Positions 60,209 through 64,000 of a stretch of 64,000 bases of DNA are shown here, in pieces (position 1 is the first letter of the stretch; every line of letters begins with the position of its first letter). This DNA is from Allobosea caraganae. Its GTDB lineage: Bacteria; Pseudomonadota; Alphaproteobacteria; Rhizobiales; Beijerinckiaceae. Under the pieces are notes generated by a model. The model saw nothing but the letters and a program-made list of their open reading frames with translations, searched no databases and was not told the DNA's origin. Position numbers and translations under genes: made by a program. The stretch covers positions 1 through 64,000 of the forward strand of contig NZ_QQTO01000005.1 of the NCBI RefSeq assembly GCF_003351345.1, given 5' to 3'.

Positions 60209-60332
60209 AGACGCCTCGTTAACCCTGCTCCCTAACCCCGCGTTCACGCTGAGCGACGATCGCGCCGGTCCGGTAACCGGGCGCTGACCCGGCCGCGGCA
60301 GGCTGCCCTCCGGGTGAGGACAGGGTTCAGTT

Positions 60333-61424
60333 GTGTCGGGTCAATTCACGTCGCTTCTCTCGGAGCGCCTGCGCGCGCTGATGCCGGCCTGGCGCGAGGC
60401 CTGCGTCGCGGTCGCGCGCCGGGCGCCGGCGCTTCCGGCCGGCCGCCAGAGCAAGCTTCGCTCCTTCGATGGCGTCGGCGCGCTGATCAGCACGGCCGAC
60501 AGCATCGAGGCAGCCTTTCGGGTCGTGCTGCGCTGGCCGCGCTCCCGCCTGAGCCGCTGGGGCCTCGGACTGACCGGCGCGCTCGCCTGGCGCGGGCTCG
60601 CGGCGCTGACGGGCATCGGCCTGACCGCGACGCTGGTCACCGCGCTCTCGACCGACGATAGCGAAATTCGCCTTGCGAGCCTGACCGAACTGCCTGCCGC
60701 CAGTCAGCGCTTGGTGCGCGACGTTCGCCAGGAGCCACGCGCGGTTCTCGGCGACGAGGGTTGGGTCAGGATCGCCAAGCCGATCGCGATGTTCGGACTG
60801 GATTCGGCCGAGCTCGACCGGCAGGCCCCCAGCTACGAGGCGCGGCGCAGCCAGGATGGCGGCAAGCGCGAGGACGTGCTGGCCTTCGGCGGCTTCACCG
60901 AGGCGAAGCCGTATCTGGTGCTGCGCCTGCTGCTGGACGCCAAAGACGAGCAGCTCTCCCAGCCTTTCGTCATCTCCCTGGTGCGCGAGGCGGCCGGGCG
61001 CGGCATGTCGCTCCAGCGCAGCGGCGCGCCGACCGGGATCGAGACCAAGTTCGGGCTGGTCGAGACCGCCGACGCGACGCTGAGCGACGGCGCGACCAGC
61101 CGCGCCTGCATCGGCTTCCGCCACCGGATGGGCGATGCTCAGCTGTCGCTGAGCGGCTGGTGGTGCGGCGCCGAGAAGCGCCCGGCCGACCGCCAGCAAC
61201 TGGTCTGCCTGCTCGATCGGGTCGACCTGCTCAGCGCCGGCGACGACCGCGCCCTGCATGCCGCCTTCGCCCGCACCGAACTGAAGCGCCAGCCGGCCTG
61301 CTCGCCGCCGCGCCTCTCGGCAAGCGGGCGCAAGACCTCCTGGCTCGACGGCGACGGCAGCGCGCCGGCCCTGCGCACGAAGAGCGCCGCGGCGGAACGG
61401 CCCCGCGCCAATCCACGGCAATAG
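60333..61424 (+). CDS. Conserved-looking protein of unknown function with one membrane helix
   Basis: A 363-residue protein from GTG 60333, with AGGACAGGG upstream. Residues ~75-105 (LGLTGALAWRGLAALTGIGLTATLVTAL) are one or two hydrophobic segments, preceded by a basic ~70-residue arm and followed by a mixed soluble domain. That domain includes YLVLRLLLDAKDEQLSQPFVISLVREAAGRGM, SGAPTGIETKFGLVETADATLSDG, CIGFRHRMGDAQLSLSGWWCGA and a two-Cys stretch near RQQLVCLLDRVDLL. Codon usage looks native. I do not recognise the family; likely anchored in the inner membrane. Confidence 0.75.
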   Translation: MSGQFTSLLSERLRALMPAWREACVAVARRAPALPAGRQSKLRSFDGVGALISTADSIEAAFRVVLRWPRSRLSRWGLGLTGALAWRGLAALTGIGLTATLVTALSTDDSEIRLASLTELPAASQRLVRDVRQEPRAVLGDEGWVRIAKPIAMFGLDSAELDRQAPSYEARRSQDGGKREDVLAFGGFTEAKPYLVLRLLLDAKDEQLSQPFVISLVREAAGRGMSLQRSGAPTGIETKFGLVETADATLSDGATSRACIGFRHRMGDAQLSLSGWWCGAEKRPADRQQLVCLLDRVDLLSAGDDRALHAAFARTELKRQPACSPPRLSASGRKTSWLDGDGSAPALRTKSAAAERPRANPRQ

Positions 61425-61537
61425 CGGCCTGCCTATCGGCTCGCTAACAAAAACGTTAACTACGCTGCGATAGGCTTCTGCCCGATCTTTTCGTCCCTAT
61501 ATCCAGTTGGTCGCCGCATCTTTTTGGAGTTGCCGTC

Positions 61538-61843
61538 ATGCGTTCGCTCAAGCGCCTTGCAGCCGTCTTTGCCCTGTCGATCGCGGCGTCGACCGTTCTC
61601 GTTTCCATGGCCGAGGCCCAGTCGCGCCGGCAGCCGCTGCGCGTCACCGTGCAGAAGCGCAGCTATCTCGATCCGGGCAACGTCGTGCCGGTCAACTCGA
61701 TGAACAGCTACGCCAGCCAGCATTTCTACACGAGCCCGGTCTACAGCAACACGGGCGAGCTTTACGGCGAAGGCACCTTGCCCTCCCGCATCGGCTCCGG
61801 CGCCAACCCCTTCGCCAACACGATCGCACTGCCGCGCTACTGA
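61538..61843 (+). CDS. Small exported protein of unknown function
   Basis: A 101-residue protein with a clear Sec signal (MRSLKRLAAVFALSIAASTVLVSMAEAQ, cleavage after residue ~28). The mature 73 residues are Ser/Asn/Tyr-rich and hydrophilic (KRSYLDPGNVVPVNSMNSYASQ). TTGGAG upstream of ATG 61538. Followed by a strong terminator. Family not recognised. Confidence 0.75.
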   Translation: MRSLKRLAAVFALSIAASTVLVSMAEAQSRRQPLRVTVQKRSYLDPGNVVPVNSMNSYASQHFYTSPVYSNTGELYGEGTLPSRIGSGANPFANTIALPRY

Positions 61844-61862
61844 GCGCAGGCTCCGGAATGCG

Positions 61863-61891
61863 AAAGGCCCGCCGGTTGGCGGGCCTTTTTG
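61863..61891. terminator. Bidirectional intrinsic terminator
   Basis: AAAGGCCCGCC, GGTT, GGCGGGCCTTT then TT: perfect 11-bp stem with A/T flanks on both sides, between convergent genes ending at 61843 and 61899. Confidence 0.9.
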
Positions 61892-61898
61892 TTGCGTG

Positions 61899-63335
61899 TC
61901 AACGCACCAGGATGTTCCGGAACTGCCAGGGGTCGCTGGTGTCGAGGTCCTCGGGGAAGAAGCCCGGGCGGCCGTCGAGCGGGGTCCAGTCGGTATAGGC
62001 GCCAATGACCGGGCCGAGATAGGGCAGCTGCACCTCGAGGCAGCGGCGGAAATCCATCTCGTCGGCCTCGACGATGCCGGCAGTCGGGTTCTCCAACGCC
62101 CAGACCATGCCGGCGAGCACGGCCGAGGTGACCTGCATGCCGGTGGCGTTCTGGTAGGGGGCGATGCGGCGGGTCTCCTCGACCGAGAGCTGCGAGCCGT
62201 ACCAGTAGGCGTTCTTGCCGTGGCCGTAGAGCAGCACGCCGAGCTCGTCGATGCCGTCGACGATCTCGTTCTCTTCGAGGATGTGCTGCTCCTCCTGGAC
62301 GTTGCCGCCATTGCCGAACATCTCGTGCAGCGAGAGCACGGCGTCGTTGGCCGGGTGATAGGCGTAGTGGCAGGTCGGCCGATAGGCCGGGTTGCCGGCG
62401 GCGTCGCGCACGGTGAAGTAGTCGGAGATCGAGATCGCCTCGTTATGGGTGACGAGGAAGCCGTATTGCGGGCCGGGCGTCGGGCACCAGGTGCGCACGC
62501 GCGTGTTGGCGCCGGGCTGGAGCAGGTAGATCGCGGCCTGGCAGCCCTTTTCATGGGTGCGGCCGTTCTCGGGCATCCAGGTCTCGTGCGTGCCCCAGCC
62601 GAGCTCGGCCGGCTGCATGCCCTCGGAGACGAAGCCCTCGACCGACCAGGTGTTGACGAAGACGTCGCGCGGCTTGGGGTGCCTGGCGCGCTGCGTGTCG
62701 CGCTCGGCGATGTGGATGCCCTTGACGCCGACCTGCTGCATCAAGGCGCCCCATTCGGCGCGGGTCTTCGGCTCGGGGACCTGCAGGCCGAGATCGGCCG
62801 AAAGGTTCAGCAGCGCCTGCTTGACGAACCAGGAGACCATGCCCGGATTGGCGCCGCAGCAGGAGACCGCCGTGGTGGTGCCGGCCGGACGGGCGTGCTT
62901 GGCCCCGATCGTGGCCTCGCGCAGCGCGTAGTTGGAGCGTTCGGCCGCGCCCTTGCTATGGTCGAAGTAGAAGCCGAGCCAGGGCTCGTTGACCGTGTCG
63001 ATGTAGAGAGCGCCGAGCTCCGAGCAGAGCTGCATGATGTCGAGCGAGCCGGTGTCGACCGAGAGGTTGACACAGAAGCCCTGGCCGCCGCCCTCGGTGA
63101 GCAGGGGTTGGAGCAGCGCCTTGTAGTTCTCGGGCGTCACCGATTCCTGGATGAAGCGGATGCCGCGCTCGTCGAGCAGGGCGCGGTTGCTGTCATGCGG
63201 GTCGATCACGACGAGGCGCGAACGGTCATACTCGAAGTGCCGCTCGATCAGCGGCAGCGTCCCACGTCCGATGGAGCCGAAACCGATCATCACGATCGGG
63301 CCGGTGATCTTGCCGTGTACGGGCCAGCTGGTCAT
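61899..63335 (-). CDS. hss: Homospermidine synthase
   Basis: A 478-residue NAD-dependent enzyme making sym-homospermidine from putrescine. NAD motif VMIGFGSIGRGTLPLI (15-30). Also DTVNEPWLGFYFDHS, SCCGANPGMVSWFVKQAL, HNEAISISDYFTVRD and HYAYHPANDAVLSLHEMFGNGG, all characteristic of the saccharopine-dehydrogenase-related bacterial HSS. Full length. Common in Hyphomicrobiales, where homospermidine is the main polyamine. Confidence 0.94.
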   Translation of the reverse strand: MTSWPVHGKITGPIVMIGFGSIGRGTLPLIERHFEYDRSRLVVIDPHDSNRALLDERGIRFIQESVTPENYKALLQPLLTEGGGQGFCVNLSVDTGSLDIMQLCSELGALYIDTVNEPWLGFYFDHSKGAAERSNYALREATIGAKHARPAGTTTAVSCCGANPGMVSWFVKQALLNLSADLGLQVPEPKTRAEWGALMQQVGVKGIHIAERDTQRARHPKPRDVFVNTWSVEGFVSEGMQPAELGWGTHETWMPENGRTHEKGCQAAIYLLQPGANTRVRTWCPTPGPQYGFLVTHNEAISISDYFTVRDAAGNPAYRPTCHYAYHPANDAVLSLHEMFGNGGNVQEEQHILEENEIVDGIDELGVLLYGHGKNAYWYGSQLSVEETRRIAPYQNATGMQVTSAVLAGMVWALENPTAGIVEADEMDFRRCLEVQLPYLGPVIGAYTDWTPLDGRPGFFPEDLDTSDPWQFRNILVR

Positions 63336-63428
63336 TTGCGGATATCCTCGTGTGCTGTGAACAATGATTGGGGCGGCTCCTATGGACGATGGCGGGTCGC
63401 GTCAACGTTCAAGGGCCGGTCGGCGGAA

Positions 63429-64000
63429 CTAGCTTGCGTCCGGTCTGAAGGGGTAGGGGCCGTCATACCGGCCGGAATAGGCCGTGTGCGAGATCAGGCG
63501 GTCCTGCGCGAAGAGGTGCAGCAGGAAGGCCGGTGGCTCCATCAGGAAGCGCGCCGGTGCGCCCTCGCGCAGGTCGAGGATGACCTGATGCGAGACGCCG
63601 GGCGCGACCTGGCCGAGCGTGCCGGCATAGCGCACCTGGACCGGCCGGTGGTGATGGCCGCAGAGCACGCGCTCGATGTTGGGGTAGTGCGCCACGATCT
63701 CGGCGAGCCGCCCGGCGCCTTCCTTCAGCATGACGGCGTCGAGATAGCCGAGCCCGCAGGAAAACGGCGGATGGTGCATGAACAGCGCCACCGGGCGGCC
63801 GTCCGCGCCAGCGAGCGCCGCCTCCAGGAAATCGAGCCTGATATCGCAGATCGCGCCGGCGCTGGAGCCTGGCTGCACGGTGTCGAGGCCGATCAGCCTG
63901 ATTGGCCCGAGATCGGCGAGGAACTGGACGAAGCCGCCATCGGTGACGGCATGCGGGCCGAGCTCGAGCCCGGCGACGAGGTTCTCGCGGTCGTCGTGGT
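63429..64000 (-). CDS. Calcineurin-like phosphodiesterase, CpdA/GpdQ type (partial)
   Basis: The frame is open to the right edge; ~190 C-terminal residues are visible. They begin HDDREN, the remainder of the GNHD metal motif, then RLIGLDTVQPG, ALFMHHPPFSCGLGYLDAVM (metal His) and VLCGHHHRPVQVRYAG (GHxH metal site). The order matches class III cyclic-AMP/glycerophosphodiester phosphodiesterases. N-terminal DxH metal motif lies outside the window. Confidence 0.88.
   Translation of the reverse strand, partial: HDDRENLVAGLELGPHAVTDGGFVQFLADLGPIRLIGLDTVQPGSSAGAICDIRLDFLEAALAGADGRPVALFMHHPPFSCGLGYLDAVMLKEGAGRLAEIVAHYPNIERVLCGHHHRPVQVRYAGTLGQVAPGVSHQVILDLREGAPARFLMEPPAFLLHLFAQDRLISHTAYSGRYDGPYPFRPDAS

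Overview
The window is GC-rich DNA from an alphaproteobacterium, most likely of the order Hyphomicrobiales (Rhizobiales). The evidence is an Irr-type Fur regulator with 'iron control element' dyads beside bfr and bfd, a bacterial homospermidine synthase, a YggT/DUF167 pair, and several short palindromic intergenic repeats typical of that order. A Bosea-like or related genus is a guess from style, not shown by the sequence.

Region 1 (1-4.8 kb): the N-terminal ~1175 residues of a large autotransporter (minus strand, barrel cut off by the left edge), divergent from a LuxR-type regulator. Two perfect inverted repeats lie between them.

Region 2 (4.9-46 kb): an unusually dense organosulfur/nitrogen scavenging region. 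It holds four complete or near-complete ABC importers: three of peptide/glutathione (Dpp/Gsi) type, one of which has a broken ATPase, plus one Fbp-type and one Pot-type system (five importer loci in all), and an orphan amino-acid-type binding protein. Interleaved are seven luciferase-like (LLM) flavin monooxygenases of the SsuD/SfnG/NtaA-SnaA-DszA/MsnO8 groups, two DszC/SfnB-type flavoproteins, a PatB/MalY-type C-S lyase, a sarcosine/N-methyltryptophan oxidase-like enzyme, a GNAT acetyltransferase and a GntR regulator. The likely logic is import of an organosulfur compound, FMNH2-dependent oxygenation or C-S cleavage in the cytosol, and release of sulfite/sulfide plus a carbon skeleton. No flavin reductase is encoded here, so reduced flavin must come from elsewhere. 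Several of these proteins contain no cysteine and no methionine beyond the initiator, as expected for proteins made under sulfur starvation. The region also shows decay: a ~31-nt deletion in one ABC ATPase, a lost start frame in one LLM gene, and a frame-broken LLM remnant.

Region 3 (46-49 kb): a YfcG-like glutathione transferase, an AsnC/Lrp regulator divergent from an isochorismatase-family hydrolase, a degraded IS5-family transposase split by a palindromic repeat, and a tRNA-Ala(CGC) whose 3' end faces the accessory region. This looks like the island border.

Region 4 (49-64 kb): core-like genes: yggT, DUF167, beta-carbonic anhydrase, a double cold-shock protein, a MOSC protein, bfr/bfd/irr with iron boxes, an EmrAB-type efflux pair divergent from its TetR regulator with two operator palindromes, a DMT exporter, asd, two proteins of unknown function, homospermidine synthase, and a partial CpdA-like phosphodiesterase at the right edge.
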